Below, piece by piece: positions 33,927 to 45,986 of a stretch of DNA of 64,000 bases; the stretch's first letter is position 1, and each line of letters starts with the position of its first letter. Below the pieces are notes generated by a model, which saw only the letters and a list, made by a program, of their open reading frames with translations, had not been told where the DNA came from and did not search any database. The position numbers and the translations under genes were made by a program. Source of the stretch: Roseibium suaedae (GTDB lineage: Bacteria > Pseudomonadota > Alphaproteobacteria > Rhizobiales > Stappiaceae); assembly GCF_900142725.1 (NCBI RefSeq), contig NZ_FRBW01000001.1, positions 1,116,001-1,180,000 on the forward strand, written 5' to 3'.

Positions 33927-35060
33927 TCAGATCTGGGTCAGGAAGCAAAAGCGCTCCAGGCGCGAGATCAGCGCCTTTTGCGAGGTCACGCCGCATTTGG
34001 CCATGGCGGTCTTGAGCTGCTTGCGCAGGGTGTCATTCGAAACGTTCCGCTCCACCGCCAGCTCCGCCAGGCTGAGGCCATTGGCAACAGCGCAAACCAC
34101 GCGGCTTTCCGCCTGGGTGATGCCGAAGAGCTGGCAGAACCGGTCGACTTCCTGCTGGGTAATGGGTGTTTCGCCGGACAGGACAGTCAGGACCATGACC
34201 AGGGCAGGGGTGCTGGCGCTGGCGACCTTGGACAGCAGCGGTTCGGCACTGATGAGGCGCACGCCGATCTGCTCCAGGGAAAGATTGCTGGTGGCCAGGA
34301 ACTCAAGACTGCGCGGGGCAGGGTCCTGGCGCATGCGCGCCCACAGCTCAATCCAGGTCGCCTGTGCCGCCCGGTCTGCAAAGCCGATCTGCCGGTGGCG
34401 CTGCTTCAGGACGCCGGAGCGAATGAAATGCTCGGCCATGGAGTTGGCGAAAAGCACCTGCCCGAAAGCGTCGAACAGCAGAACGGCCTTGCCGGACTTG
34501 CTCCACAGGTCTCCGAGGGAATTGCGCTGGAGCTGCAGGTCGCGGTTGGTCGTGTAGACCCGAACAGCCTGTTTCAGGCTGGTGAGCTGGCGGGACAGGC
34601 GGCTGATCTGGTCGGCCGAGAAGGGATCCGCATCGCGGGCAGGAGCCACGCCGAAACCGCCAAAGATATCGTCCGCCGCAAGCAGGGAAATCACCTGGTT
34701 GCGCATGCCGCTGCGGGACATGAGGTCGTTGTAGATGGCGCTTTTCTGGCGCTCCTCCTCCGTCAGAACCTGATGCTCCAGCAACATCGTGTTGACGGGA
34801 CTGCCGAGGACGCGGGGAATGCGCGGGTCGATCGAGATGTAGTCCTGAATGTAGCTTGTGTAGGCGAATTCATCGACCTTGCCGTAGTGAACGTCGACAG
34901 GCTGGGCTCCCGCCTTCTCGATCAGGATCAGATTGACCGCACCTCCCCCTACGTAGTCGGAGAGACGTTCCAGGCTCGAAGTCCAGTTCTCCGGCGCAAG
35001 GGCTGCTTCAAAGAAGCTGTCCTGAAGCGCTATTTCTTCTTGAGGGGGGGAGAAAGACAT
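33927..35060 (-). CDS. LuxR-type (GerE) transcriptional regulator with long sensor region
   Basis: 377 residues. The C-terminal ~60 residues form a LuxR-type helix-turn-helix (FGITQAESRVVCAVANGLSL, then ERNVSNDTLRKQLKTAMAK). The ~300-residue N-terminal part is not an acyl-homoserine-lactone domain; a PAS-like segment is suggested near ~190 (AVLLFDAFGQVLFANSMAE). Such proteins are common orphan regulators in Hyphomicrobiales. Target and signal unknown. Confidence 0.85.
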   Translation of the reverse strand: MSFSPPQEEIALQDSFFEAALAPENWTSSLERLSDYVGGGAVNLILIEKAGAQPVDVHYGKVDEFAYTSYIQDYISIDPRIPRVLGSPVNTMLLEHQVLTEEERQKSAIYNDLMSRSGMRNQVISLLAADDIFGGFGVAPARDADPFSADQISRLSRQLTSLKQAVRVYTTNRDLQLQRNSLGDLWSKSGKAVLLFDAFGQVLFANSMAEHFIRSGVLKQRHRQIGFADRAAQATWIELWARMRQDPAPRSLEFLATSNLSLEQIGVRLISAEPLLSKVASASTPALVMVLTVLSGETPITQQEVDRFCQLFGITQAESRVVCAVANGLSLAELAVERNVSNDTLRKQLKTAMAKCGVTSQKALISRLERFCFLTQI

Positions 35061-35221
35061 GAGGCTCAGGCAGAAAAACGATCATCTGGGACAAGGGTTT
35101 CTGAAACAATTTTTAGAAAATGTTTCCAGATGTGTCCAGTATTCTTGCCTGATTATATGGATCCTGACTGAAAAGATTTGAAACTTACCAGTCAGGATAG
35201 TTGTAATTTTTCCTGATGCTC

Positions 35222-36784
35222 TCAGAAGCCGCGCTTCAGCGATCCGAGGACGCCGCGCACAAGGGCCCGCCCAAGGGATGATCCGAGACTGCGGGCTGCC
35301 GATTTCAGGCCAGCTTCCAGCACGCTGTCCCGGCTTGAGCTGCGCTGCGTCCGCTGGCGGGTGCTGGCGGGGCGGGGACGGTCATCCCGGCCGAAGTCAG
35401 GAATCTGGAAACCGGAGCGCGTCCTGCGCGGCGCACCCTCTCGGGAGGCAACCCGGTCTTCCTCGGCGCGCTGCCGTTCTTCCTGGCGCTGCTTGACCTG
35501 AGCCCGCTCCATCAGCAGCTCATAGGCGGATTCCCGGTCCCGCGAGCGGTCGTAGAGCCCGAAAATCGGACTGGTCTGGATCATCGTCCGCCGCTCGGCC
35601 TCCGTTACGGGACCAAGGCGGGACGAGGGCGGGCGCACAAGGGTGCGCTGGACGATCGAGGGGACGCCCTTGCCTTCCAGGGTGGATACCAGCGCTTCGC
35701 CGACGCCCAGTTCCGTAATCACACGTTCCGTGTCGAGCTCCGGATTGGGGCGGAAAGTCTCGGCTGCGGCGCGCACCGCCTTCTGGTCGCGGGGGGTGAA
35801 GGCGCGCAGGGCATGCTGCACCCGGTTGCCAAGCTGGGACAGCACGGTTTCGGGCACGTCTGTCGGGTTTTGGGTGACGAAATAGACGCCGACGCCCTTG
35901 GAGCGGATCAGCCGCACGACCTGTTCCACCTTCTCCACCAGCGCCTTGGGCGCGCCATTGAAAAGGAGGTGGGCTTCATCGAAGAAGAACACCAGCTTGG
36001 GCTTTTCCGGATCGCCGACTTCGGGAAGCTCTTCAAAGAGCTCGGACAAGAGCCAGAGCAGGAACACGGCATAGAGCCGGGGCGACTGCATCAGTTTGTC
36101 GGCGGCCAGGATGCTGACCATGCCGCGTCCGTCGGGAGCCGTGCGCATCAGGTCGCGGATGTCGAGGGCCGGTTCGCCGAAGAGCAGGTCGCCGCCCTGA
36201 CGCTCCAGCACCAGGAGCCGCCGCTGGATGGCGCCGATAGAGGCCTTGGAAACATTGCCATAATGGCGCGAGAGTTCATCGGCGCGGTCTGCCACATGGG
36301 CGAGCATCGCCCTCAGATCCTTCATGTCGAGGAGCAGCAGGCCTTCGTCATCCGCCAGTTCGAACAGGACGTTCAGCACCCCTTCCTGAGTGTCGTTCAG
36401 CTCCAGAAGACGGGACAGCAGCAGCGGCCCGACCTCGGACACGGTGGTGCGGACTGGATGGCCCTGTTCGCCGTAAAGGTCCCAGAAGATGGCGGGGAAG
36501 GCTTCGTAGTTGTAACGGCCGGAGAAGCCGATCGCCTCAGCGCGCTTTTCCAGGAAATCCTTGGAGGTGCCGCAGGCCGCGATGCCGGAAAGATCCCCCT
36601 TCACATCGGCGCAGAACACCGGAACACCGGCTGCGGAAAAGCCCTCGGCGAGGATCTGGAGGGAAACGGTCTTGCCTGTACCGGTCGCGCCGGTGATCAA
36701 TCCGTGCCGGTTGGCCAGTTTCAGCGTCAGTATCTCGTCCTTGCCGTTGCTGCCACCGATATAGATGCTCTCCAAAGCCGTCAC
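35222..36784 (-). CDS. HerA-like ATPase, DUF853 (YjgR) family
   Basis: 520 residues, GTG start after GGGGAAGAC. Walker A is GATGTGKT (~33-40), with ADVKGDLSG, and Walker B is [12 protein letters not shown] (~260). The sensor motif is [20 protein letters not shown] basic, Arg/Ser-rich segment (~425-495) precedes a short amphipathic C-terminus with a glycine-rich pattern. The YjgR/DUF853 family is conserved across proteobacteria and is predicted to be a DNA-dependent hexameric ATPase; its function is not established. Monocistronic. Confidence 0.9.
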   Translation of the reverse strand: MTALESIYIGGSNGKDEILTLKLANRHGLITGATGTGKTVSLQILAEGFSAAGVPVFCADVKGDLSGIAACGTSKDFLEKRAEAIGFSGRYNYEAFPAIFWDLYGEQGHPVRTTVSEVGPLLLSRLLELNDTQEGVLNVLFELADDEGLLLLDMKDLRAMLAHVADRADELSRHYGNVSKASIGAIQRRLLVLERQGGDLLFGEPALDIRDLMRTAPDGRGMVSILAADKLMQSPRLYAVFLLWLLSELFEELPEVGDPEKPKLVFFFDEAHLLFNGAPKALVEKVEQVVRLIRSKGVGVYFVTQNPTDVPETVLSQLGNRVQHALRAFTPRDQKAVRAAAETFRPNPELDTERVITELGVGEALVSTLEGKGVPSIVQRTLVRPPSSRLGPVTEAERRTMIQTSPIFGLYDRSRDRESAYELLMERAQVKQRQEERQRAEEDRVASREGAPRRTRSGFQIPDFGRDDRPRPASTRQRTQRSSSRDSVLEAGLKSAARSLGSSLGRALVRGVLGSLKRGF

Positions 36785-36956
36785 GTCTTCCCCCGATCCC
36801 CTTGCGTCATTCGACGAATTGCCTGTGCGTTCGTCCCTGCGTCAACTGCTTCACACGGTCGACGGCAGGTCCCTCTTGCGTGTATAGCCGTAGACCTGCC
36901 GGGCAGGCCACGTTTTTCCGCTTGCCGGACCTTGTTAGAACAGCCGGGAGCCGTTT

Positions 36957-37343
36957 ATGGAAACCCTTATTTCCGCGATCATGACCAAGACCGGTCTTGA
37001 TGAAGACACCACCCGCGAAGCGGTGGCGATCATTTTGTCTTTTTTGAACAAGGAAGCTCCGGCCGAGCGCATGCAGCAGGTGTTTGACGTGCTGCCGGGG
37101 GCGGCCGAACTGGTGGCTGCCCGTGGCGCTAAGTCCAAGGGCGGTCTTCTTGCCGGCCTCGGTGCAATGGTGCCGGGCATGGGCGCAATGAACGCCCTGA
37201 ACGAGCTTTCCGCGGCCGGTCTGGAGATGGGCCAGATCCAGACCGTGGTGAAGACCCTTGTTCAGATTGCGAGGGAAAAAGCCGGGGATGAGGCAGTTGA
37301 CGAGGTGATTTCTTCCATCCCGGGATTGAGTCAGATCGTCTAA
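36957..37343 (+). CDS. Small helical protein (DUF2267/DUF2780-like)
   Basis: 128 residues, no signal peptide. It has a helical N-terminal half (ISAIMTKTGLDEDTTREAVA), a Gly/Met-rich centre (GGLLAGLGAMVPGMGAMN) and a final EVISSIPGLSQIV. Short proteins with this layout occur in many Hyphomicrobiales; I place it near DUF2267/DUF2780 without certainty. Function unknown. It is followed 46 bp later by the DUF4332-like gene. Confidence 0.75.
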   Translation: METLISAIMTKTGLDEDTTREAVAIILSFLNKEAPAERMQQVFDVLPGAAELVAARGAKSKGGLLAGLGAMVPGMGAMNALNELSAAGLEMGQIQTVVKTLVQIAREKAGDEAVDEVISSIPGLSQIV

Positions 37344-37389
37344 TTGCCGCTAATGGAGCTTCATTGACCATAAGGGAAGTGAGGGAACA

Positions 37390-37797
37390 ATGTCTTATCC
37401 GATCATTGATATTGAAGGTATCGGTCCTGTCTATGCTGCCAAACTGGGCGAGCAGGGGATCAAGACAACCGGCGACTACCTGGAGCACGCAAAGGATCCG
37501 AAGGGACGCAAGGCACTGGCGGAAGCCACCGGCATTGACGACTCCCGCATCCTCAAGTGGGCCAACATGGCCGACCTGATGCGCATCAAGGGCGTTGGCG
37601 AAGAATATTCGGAACTGCTTGAAGCTGCCGGTGTCGACACCGTGAAGGAACTCAAGCACCGGAACGCCGAAAACCTCACCGCCAAGATGGCGGAAGTGAA
37701 CGAGACGAAGAAGCTGGTGCGCCAGGTGCCGAGCGAGAGCCAGGTGGCCAAGTGGGTCGAACAGGCCAAGGAACTGCCTCCGGTCCTGACCTACTGA
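37390..37797 (+). CDS. DUF4332 helix-hairpin-helix-like protein
   Basis: 135 residues. It has two HhH-like repeats: IEGIGPVYAAKLGEQGIKT (~8-26) and IKGVGEEYSELLEAAGVDT (~66-84), each followed by a helical stretch (KALAEATGI.., ENLTAKMAEV). This matches the DUF4332 family, predicted to bind nucleic acid, with function unknown. ATG after GTGAGGGAACA. Probably in one transcript with the preceding gene. Confidence 0.85.
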   Translation: MSYPIIDIEGIGPVYAAKLGEQGIKTTGDYLEHAKDPKGRKALAEATGIDDSRILKWANMADLMRIKGVGEEYSELLEAAGVDTVKELKHRNAENLTAKMAEVNETKKLVRQVPSESQVAKWVEQAKELPPVLTY

Positions 37798-37819
37798 CAC
37801 AGCCTCGTCTGCCAGATCT

Positions 37820-37860
37820 GAAAACACCCCGGTCTTTGGGAAAAGGCCGGGGTGTTTTGC
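37820..37860 (+). terminator. Terminator after the DUF4332 gene
   Basis: AAAACACCCCGG-(TCTTTGGGAAAAGG)-CCGGGGTGTTTT stem-loop with a T-rich tail, ~25 bp after the stop. Confidence 0.88.
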
Positions 37861-37888
37861 TTGAGGCACAGGCATCACTGATCGGCTT

Positions 37889-38673
37889 TCCGGCCGTAGG
37901 CGCAGCCGGAGAGCCGGGGCTACTCGTTTGCAGAGAGGTTCTAAAGGGAGGTGAGCTGCTGGTCAAAGCCGTCGGGACTGACTTTGCGCGATCTGCGAGG
38001 TCCCGGATCGCTCTGGCAATGAGTGGGTCCCGGATCTCCGCTGTGCTGCGTCCGGGATGACCTCGGAAGGGTGTCGATGGGAGTGGGGCTGGCGAAATGT
38101 TGGTTGGTTGACTGGGAGCACGGAGAGCAGCTGGAATGGCCGCGATTTTGCGCAAAGACGTCACCCCGGCCGCAGGCGCAGCCGGAGAGCCGGGGCTACT
38201 CGTTTGCAGAGAGGTTCTAAAGGGAGGTGAGCTGCTGGTCAAAGCCGTCGGGACTGACTTTGCGCGATCTGCGAGGTCCCGGATCGCTCTGGCAATGAGT
38301 GGGTCCCGGATCTCCGCTTCGCTGCGTCCGGGATGACCTCGGAAGGGTGTCGATGGGAGTGGGGCTGGCGAAATGTTGGTTGGTTGACTGGGAGCACGGA
38401 GAGCAGCTGGAATGGCCGCGATTTTGCGCAAAGACGTCACCCCGGCCGCAGGCGCAGCCGGCGAGCCGGGGGCTACTCGTTTGCAGAGAGGTTCTAAGGG
38501 GGAGAGCTGCTGGTCAAAGCCGTCGGGACTGACTTCGCGCGATCTGCGAGGTCCCGGATCGCTCTGGCAATGAGCGGGTCCCGGATCTCCGCTGTGCTGC
38601 GTCCGGGATGACCTTGGGAGGGTGTCGATGGGGGAGGGACTGGCGCAATGTTGGTTGGTGGACTGGGAGCGGA
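37889..38673. repeat. Tandem array of three ~276-bp units
   Basis: The landmark GAGGTTCTAA begins at 37935, 38211 and 38488, and GGATGACC at 38055, 38331 and 38606, so the period is 276 bp. Units 1 and 2 are nearly identical; unit 3 has small indels (GGGGG, AAGGGGGAGAG) and ends near GACTGGGAGCGGATGC. Each unit contains a GTCACCCCGGCCGC-ended palindrome of the same family as 18308-18513, plus ~95 bp of other sequence that was amplified with it. Part of a ~1,050-bp gap with no gene. A long antisense open frame across it is a product of the repeats. Confidence 0.9.
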
Positions 38674-38853
38674 TGCTGTTTTGCGAGGCTTGCGACGCGC
38701 ACCACCATCGGCTTTTCCCGGGCTGGAAGGGTCTCCTGCCAAGTCGGCCGACCGGAAACACTCGACCCCAGCGCACATTCAAGCGGGCCGGGGTCGGAAT
38801 GTTCAAGGCAGGGTCTTTTTAGGACCTATGCTGAAATGGCGTTCAGGATACGG

Positions 38854-39555
38854 TCAGACCCGGATCTGGCCGTAGCGCAGGGCTTCCACGACCGTGTGGG
38901 TCTTGTTGGAAGCGTTCAGCTTGACGCTGGCGTTCTGCAGGTGGGCGTGGACGGTCCGCTGGGAAATGTCCAGCACATCCGCGATCTCGCCCGCGGTCTT
39001 GCCGAAAGCCGTCAGTTCCAGGACCTTGCGCTCGCGGGTGGACAGGCCGCCAGGACGCTGACCGGAGACCGCGCCCAGTTCCCGCAGGCGGGAGAAGACG
39101 GCTGCGCACAGGACTTCAAGGGCCGCGAGGTCCCACTTGTTGGCCTGGATGGCCGGGCCGCTGGCAAACACGAACGCCTGGAACGGGTGCAGTTCCGTCA
39201 CCGGCACGATCACCATCTGGTTGCCTGCGTTTGCGGCAGCCATGAGTTCCGAATGCTCGGTATCGCCTTCGGAGATGGTCCAGATCTTCGCACGGCTGGA
39301 CGCAAGACCCAGCATCAGGGCGCTGTCGTTTGCGGAGAGCGAGGTCGATTCGATACCGTCATTGCGCAGATCCGGCCAGCGGAAACGCTGCACGAGGGTA
39401 TCAATGGGGCGGTTGGGCATTGGAAGCCCGGTGACCAGAATATGAGTGGCCCCCATGCGGCGGAGGTTGGATTCAAGAATATCCAGCACATGGTGAGCTG
39501 CACCCGCTTCGGAAACAGCTCTCAGCTTATTCTTCAGTTCATTTTGGTCATACAT
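38854..39555 (-). CDS. LuxR-family transcriptional regulator
   Basis: 233 residues. The C-terminal GerE helix-turn-helix is LSTRERKVLELTAFGKTAGE then IADVLDISQRTVHAHLQNAS (~170-225). The N-terminal ~150 residues have the length of an autoinducer-binding-type domain (VPVTELHPFQAFVFASG). The Trp/Tyr/Asp signature of acyl-homoserine-lactone binding is not clearly present, and no synthase is adjacent. Likely an orphan (solo) LuxR. Sits between the tandem array and the mutase promoter region. Confidence 0.88.
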   Translation of the reverse strand: MYDQNELKNKLRAVSEAGAAHHVLDILESNLRRMGATHILVTGLPMPNRPIDTLVQRFRWPDLRNDGIESTSLSANDSALMLGLASSRAKIWTISEGDTEHSELMAAANAGNQMVIVPVTELHPFQAFVFASGPAIQANKWDLAALEVLCAAVFSRLRELGAVSGQRPGGLSTRERKVLELTAFGKTAGEIADVLDISQRTVHAHLQNASVKLNASNKTHTVVEALRYGQIRV

Positions 39556-40105
39556 TTGTGCACATCCATTATTTGTGAAGGCCCGCCTCTACGTGCGTCT
39601 CGCCTTGCTTATTTGACTGTCACCTGCGGCGGTGTTCCGCTCGTATGGGTCAGGTGGTCTGCCTGTCTGGTTTAGGTCCTGAACGTCACTTCCAAATGCA
39701 TGCCCTAGCGTTTGCATCCAGAGGTATAGATCCGGTGACCTAAGTGTCGTCCTCTCTTCATCTTGCCGACAAAATTATCGGTCTTTCCGAGAGGGACTGT
39801 TCCCAAACGGCAGCCTGTATAAGTTACAATATAAATTCGGACATCTCCATTGAATTGATCGGCATTTTTTGTCGAATGGCGCCAGTTTCTTGTCCAATGC
39901 CTCCTATTCTGGGGCCTGGAAATAAAACAAACCACGGGTAGATCGCCTTGCAACCGGTCTAGCGCATAAGTTTAAGTACCTAGCGCCCGTGATGGCGGGC
40001 CGGCTGCAAGCGCGTGTAGTTTCAGGGCTTTCCCGCATCCGTCATTCTGATGAGTTGCCTTGCTTCGCCCGCGCGGACTACAAAGGCTGTCTATGGGAGA
40101 TCGAA
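39556..40105. other. 550-bp divergent intergenic region before the mutase genes
   Basis: Noticeably AT-richer in its middle (39750-39880, e.g. AAGTTACAATATAAATTCGG) than the flanking genes. Two short overlapping frames (39705-39953 minus, 39744-39941 plus) have no ribosome site or recognisable composition. It probably holds the promoters of the LuxR gene and of mutA. Confidence 0.5.
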
Positions 40106-42081
40106 ATGACGCTGAACATTCCTCAGAGCTTCTTGGATGGCACACAGGACGCCTGGCATGCGGGCGTGGACAAGGCCCTGAAAGGTGCCTCCAGGGACCG
40201 TCTGACCGGCAAGACTGAGGATGGATTGGCAATCTCCCCGCTGTATGACCGCCGCGCGGATGCCATGCCCCGCTCGGCCCGCAGGCCCGGTGCGCCCTGG
40301 CGCGTCATGTGCCGCGTCGATCATCCGGATCTGGATACCGCCAATGCCTTGCTGCTGGAGGAGCTGGAAGGCGGCGCCGACGGGTTTGATCTTGTTCTGG
40401 ACAGTTCCGCCTATGCGCGCGGCTATGGAGTGACGGGCGAGGACGTCGCCGGTTTCTCTCGCCTGCTGGACGGTGTCTTGCTGGATCTGGTGCAGATCCG
40501 CATCGACGGTGGCTACGAGAGTTCGTCGGTCCTGGCGATGCTGCTGATCCTGGCGGAGCAGCGCGGCATCGATCCGGCTTCGCTCAACATCATTTCCTGC
40601 AGCGATTATATCTCCAAGCTCGGCCACACGGATCTCCTGCGCAATTCGGTGCCCTATCTCGCCCGGCGGATCATTGATCTGGCGGGATTCGTCCGTGGCA
40701 AGGGCCTGAAGGGGCCGCTGCTTTGCGCCGATGGCCGCCTGTGGCATGACCGGGGCGCGACGCCGGTTCAGGAACTGGCCTTTGCCCTCTCCAGCGGCCT
40801 GCAATATCTGCGCGACGTGGACACAGGCGGTTTCAGCCTGGAGGACATGACGGGCTATATCAGCTTTGCGCTTGCAGCCGATGCGGATCAGGTCAGCACC
40901 ATCGCCAAGGCGCGGGCCCTGCGCCGCCTGTGGGCCTCTGTTCTGAGCCAATGCGGCATGCCGGCCACTGGCGCTCATCTTCACATGGAAACCTCCTGGC
41001 GGATGATGACCAGGCCGGACCCGCATGTGAACATGCTTCGCTCCACGGTCGCCTGCTTTGCTGCCGGTATCGGCGGGGCGGACAGCATCTCCGTGCTGCC
41101 TTTCAGTTCCGCCCATGGTCTGCCTGATGCCTTTGCCCGGCGCGTGGCCCGCAACACCCAGACCATCCTTCTGGAAGAGTGCAACCTGCACAAGGTTGCC
41201 GATCCTGCTGCCGGGTCAGGCGCCATCGAGGCCCGGACCGACGCCATGGTGAGTGCTGCCTGGGATCTGTTCCAGCAGATCGAGGCCGAAGGCGGCATCG
41301 TGCAGAGCCTGATCCAGGGCAAGGTCCAGGCCCGGCTTCAGGAAAGCCGCAAGGCGCGTTACGAGCGCATTGCCACCCGCCGTCAGGAAATCACCGGCGT
41401 CAGCGCCTTCCCGAGCCTCTCCGAAACCACCTTGCGGCTGCTCGATGGGGCCGCCGACACCGTGAGTTCGGGCATGGGGGCCGGTGAACTGCCGGAGCCA
41501 GGGCCGGGCGGCGACCTGATGAGCGCCATTTCCGATCGTCTGAAGGCGGGCGCCTCGATCGCCGATATCGTTCTGTCCCGCCGCTGGCGCGACATGATCA
41601 CGCTGGAAACGCCACTGCCGCGACCCGAGCGCCTGTCCGAGCCTTTCGAGGTCCTGCGCGATCGGGCGGACGCCTCCTGTGCGCCCTCCATCTTCCTCGC
41701 CTGCCTCGGGCCGTTGTCCCAGTTCACCGCCCGCGCCACCTGGACCGCCAATGCCTTTGCAGCCGGCGGGATCAGCAGCACTGGTGGAGCCGAGGTGAAG
41801 AGCCTCGAGGCCCTGGTCGAAGCCTTCAAGGCCTCCGGTTGCACGGTGGCCTGTCTCGTTTCCTCCGACACCATCTATGCGGAGCAGGCGGAAGACGCCG
41901 CAAAGGCGCTGAAACAGGCCGGGGCGGACGCCCTTTATCTTGCCGGCAGGCCCAAGGACCAGGAAGCCGCTCTGACGGCTGCGGGCATTGACAGGATGAT
42001 CTATGCTGGGTGCAATCTTCTGGAGCTCTTGAGCGAGGCTCAGATCCGGCTTGGCGTCGCATCTGGTCAGGAGGCATTGGC

Positions 42082-42085
<4 letters not shown>
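40106..42085 (+). CDS. mutA: Methylmalonyl-CoA mutase small (beta) subunit
   Basis: 659 residues from the ATG after TGGGAGATCGAA; the longer frame is upstream non-coding. TIM-barrel mutase fold: [10 protein letters not shown], a middle region with [20 protein letters not shown], and [19 protein letters not shown] (~355-375). The C-terminal B12-like domain lacks the DxHxxG cobalt-ligand motif, as expected for the non-catalytic subunit. It forms a heterodimer with the next gene product, converting (R)-methylmalonyl-CoA to succinyl-CoA. Overlaps the next start by 4 bases (ATGA). Confidence 0.94.
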
Positions 42086-44247
<2,162 letters not shown>

Positions 44248-44324
44248 CGTCTACTGTGAGCATTCATCGCGGTTGTCTCCTCGCGAGCTTGGACCATCCA
44301 AGAGTTTGAAATTAAGCGACTGCA

Positions 44325-44612
44325 ATGTTCAGATTGTTTACTGGAAAAGAAGCTGACCAGCGCTCCGCGCGAATTGTAAATCGCGGAACGTGCCTTGTTC
44401 GAATGGGAAAGAAAGGTGTTTCTCTTGCCGTAGATTGGGCGCCTGAGGGAGACCCGGAATTTATAATTTACATTCGGACGGATACGAAATGGGAGACGCC
44501 AGTCTCGGAACCTGTAAGTGAAGCGGAAATTGCAGAAATGCTGGACTTCATTCCGAAAGAGCTGCGGAAACGGGAAAGGGTTGAAGCTTCTATTGAGCTG
44601 ATCGCCATTTAA
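44325..44612 (+). CDS. Small protein of unknown function
   Basis: 95 residues, no signal peptide or membrane segment. Charged throughout, with a predicted beta-rich core (RGTCLVRMGKKGVSLAVDWA, then GDPEFIIYIRTDT) and a helical end (PVSEAEIAEMLDFIPKELRK). The ribosome site is weak (no clear AGGAG). The DNA is visibly poorer in GC than the mutase genes, which hints at a different origin. I do not recognise a family; the size and isolation would fit an immunity-type or orphan regulatory protein, but nothing shows it. Confidence 0.55.
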   Translation: MFRLFTGKEADQRSARIVNRGTCLVRMGKKGVSLAVDWAPEGDPEFIIYIRTDTKWETPVSEPVSEAEIAEMLDFIPKELRKRERVEASIELIAI

Positions 44613-44679
44613 TTGCGATAGATCGGCTATCAACCTGTTTAGCTACAAGGTTTCCAACTGGCTAACATCCGAAACGCCC

Positions 44680-44901
44680 TTAGCCGCCGCTGTTCTCCTC
44701 AGCCTTGAAGACCAGAATATCTCCGGGCTGGCAGTCGAGGGCTTCGCAGATTTTTTCCAGGGTTTCAAAACGGACGCCCTTTACCTTGCCGGATTTCAGC
44801 AGGGAGACATTCTGCTCTGTGATGCCGATGCGCTCGGCGAGTTCCTTCGAGCGCATCTTGCGGCGGGCGAGCATGACATCGAGTTCAACGATGATCGGCA
44901 T
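44680..44901 (-). CDS. Small XRE-family regulator (Cro/C1 helix-turn-helix)
   Basis: 73 residues, almost entirely helix-turn-helix: DVMLARRKMRSKELAERIGI, then TEQNVSLLKSGKVKGVRFET, and LEKICEALDCQPGDIL. These YozG-like regulators are regularly found after a DUF2975 membrane protein, as here (23 bp gap), and the two probably form one unit. Target unknown. Confidence 0.9.
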   Translation of the reverse strand: MPIIVELDVMLARRKMRSKELAERIGITEQNVSLLKSGKVKGVRFETLEKICEALDCQPGDILVFKAEENSGG

Positions 44902-44924
44902 GGTCCGGACCTTCCTGCGGGGCG

Positions 44925-45536
44925 TCAGATGAACTGGCTGTTCTCATCCTGGATCAGCGCCGCTTCGCGCAGGATCCAGCCGAACACCAGGACGAGGGAG
45001 CCGAAGGTCACGAAAAACAGCTCGGTTCCATCCAGGCTGAAGGCGAGGGACTTCTGGCCTTTCGGCAGGTCCAGGGTGGAAAGGATGCTTGCCACCGGAT
45101 CGCAGAGAATGTCGTAGACGCCGAAGGCCATCAGCCACCGGCCAAGCGAGACCATGCGGCGCAGGCTGTCGGAGGAAAAGAAGTCCGCCTGCCGGAACCG
45201 GCGGAACAGCTGGGTGACATGGACAAAGACCGCAAGCAGGATGGCAAAGGCGAGGGTGGAGATCACGCCAAGCCCCATGCGCTGCGCCAGCGGAATGTCA
45301 CCGAGCGGCCGCTTGATGTCATCAAGCCCGATCATGGTTGCGGTCACGTCCGGACAGAGGGCCGGGTTCACCACGACTGCCAGAACCAGACCAGCGGTGA
45401 TGAGGATCAGAAGGCAAATGAAAGCCGCGACCCATTGCATGCAGGTGGATACGCGCCGGATGCGGTTGAGCCTTTGCTGTCGGGTTTCTTCCGGAAGGCT
45501 GCAGCGGTGCATGTGGGTTGTCTCCAGGGATGTCAT
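44925..45536 (-). CDS. DUF2975 membrane protein
   Basis: 203 residues from the ATG at 45536, preceded by GCAGGAGGGTCAC; the longer frame lacks this site. Four membrane segments: ~33-55 (MQWVAAFICLLILITAGLVL), ~90-112 (GVISTLAFAILLAVFV), ~135-155 (LGRWLMAFGVYDILCD) and ~175-195 (LFFVTFGSLVLVFGWILREA). DUF2975 proteins are paired with a small XRE regulator, seen here downstream. Function unknown. Confidence 0.85.
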   Translation of the reverse strand: MTSLETTHMHRCSLPEETRQQRLNRIRRVSTCMQWVAAFICLLILITAGLVLAVVVNPALCPDVTATMIGLDDIKRPLGDIPLAQRMGLGVISTLAFAILLAVFVHVTQLFRRFRQADFFSSDSLRRMVSLGRWLMAFGVYDILCDPVASILSTLDLPKGQKSLAFSLDGTELFFVTFGSLVLVFGWILREAALIQDENSQFI

Positions 45537-45986
45537 GTGACCCTCCTGCCGTTCCTCGCAGCGGTGATCTTGCGCGACAGGTATCTGCCGGGCTGGATAC
45601 AGGCAACCGAAAATGCCGCAGCTGAGGATGAATATATCCTGTTGCATGAGAAAATTATCGTAATACAATAATTTTTGAAAGTGCAGATGCGAGTCTGCCG
45701 ATGCGGAGGAGTTTTCGCCTTGAGGTCGTTGTCCCATTCCATCCAGTCCCCCTTCCGGTCCTTGCCGGGGCGGATCGGGCGTTTGCCCGGCGCGGATGCA
45801 GGGCTGTGCAAGCCGCTTCTGCTGGGCGCTGTGTCTCTGACACTGGTCCTGATGCAGGTTTTCTGCGTGGCATCTTCCACCGGCGCCTGAGCGAACGCGC
45901 TGTCACGACCGGTCTTTTCCTTGCAAATCCGCCTCCGCACACGCAAGGTTCGGGACCAGACTCTGACTGTGTGGAGGACCTTCAGA
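45537..45986. other. 450-bp divergent intergenic region, promoters, no clear gene
   Basis: Contains a candidate plus-strand promoter TTGCAT-(16 nt)-TACAAT at ~45643-45670, in an AT-rich patch (GAAAATTATCGTAATACAAT). A 71-codon frame (45675-45890, TTG start) ends in a hydrophobic stretch but has no ribosome site, so I do not call it. Confidence 0.45.

Noticed and set aside
37889..38673. CRISPR array
   Set aside because: Units are 276 bp with no short direct repeats or unique spacers, and no cas genes are near.
37676..38806. 376-codon minus-strand frame with internally repeated protein sequence
   Set aside because: It is generated by the 276-bp tandem repeat (276 is divisible by 3), overlaps the DUF4332 gene end and terminator, and has no ribosome site.
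38854..39555. Quorum-sensing circuit based on the LuxR protein
   Set aside because: No LuxI-type synthase in the window and the ligand-binding signature is not clear, so only an orphan LuxR is claimed.
39705..39953. Short frames on both strands in the mutase promoter region
   Set aside because: They overlap each other, lack ribosome sites, and lie in AT-rich DNA expected to hold promoters.
45675..45890. 71-codon frame upstream of the exported cupin
   Set aside because: TTG start, no ribosome site, Arg/Ser-rich first half; the hydrophobic end alone is not enough to call it.
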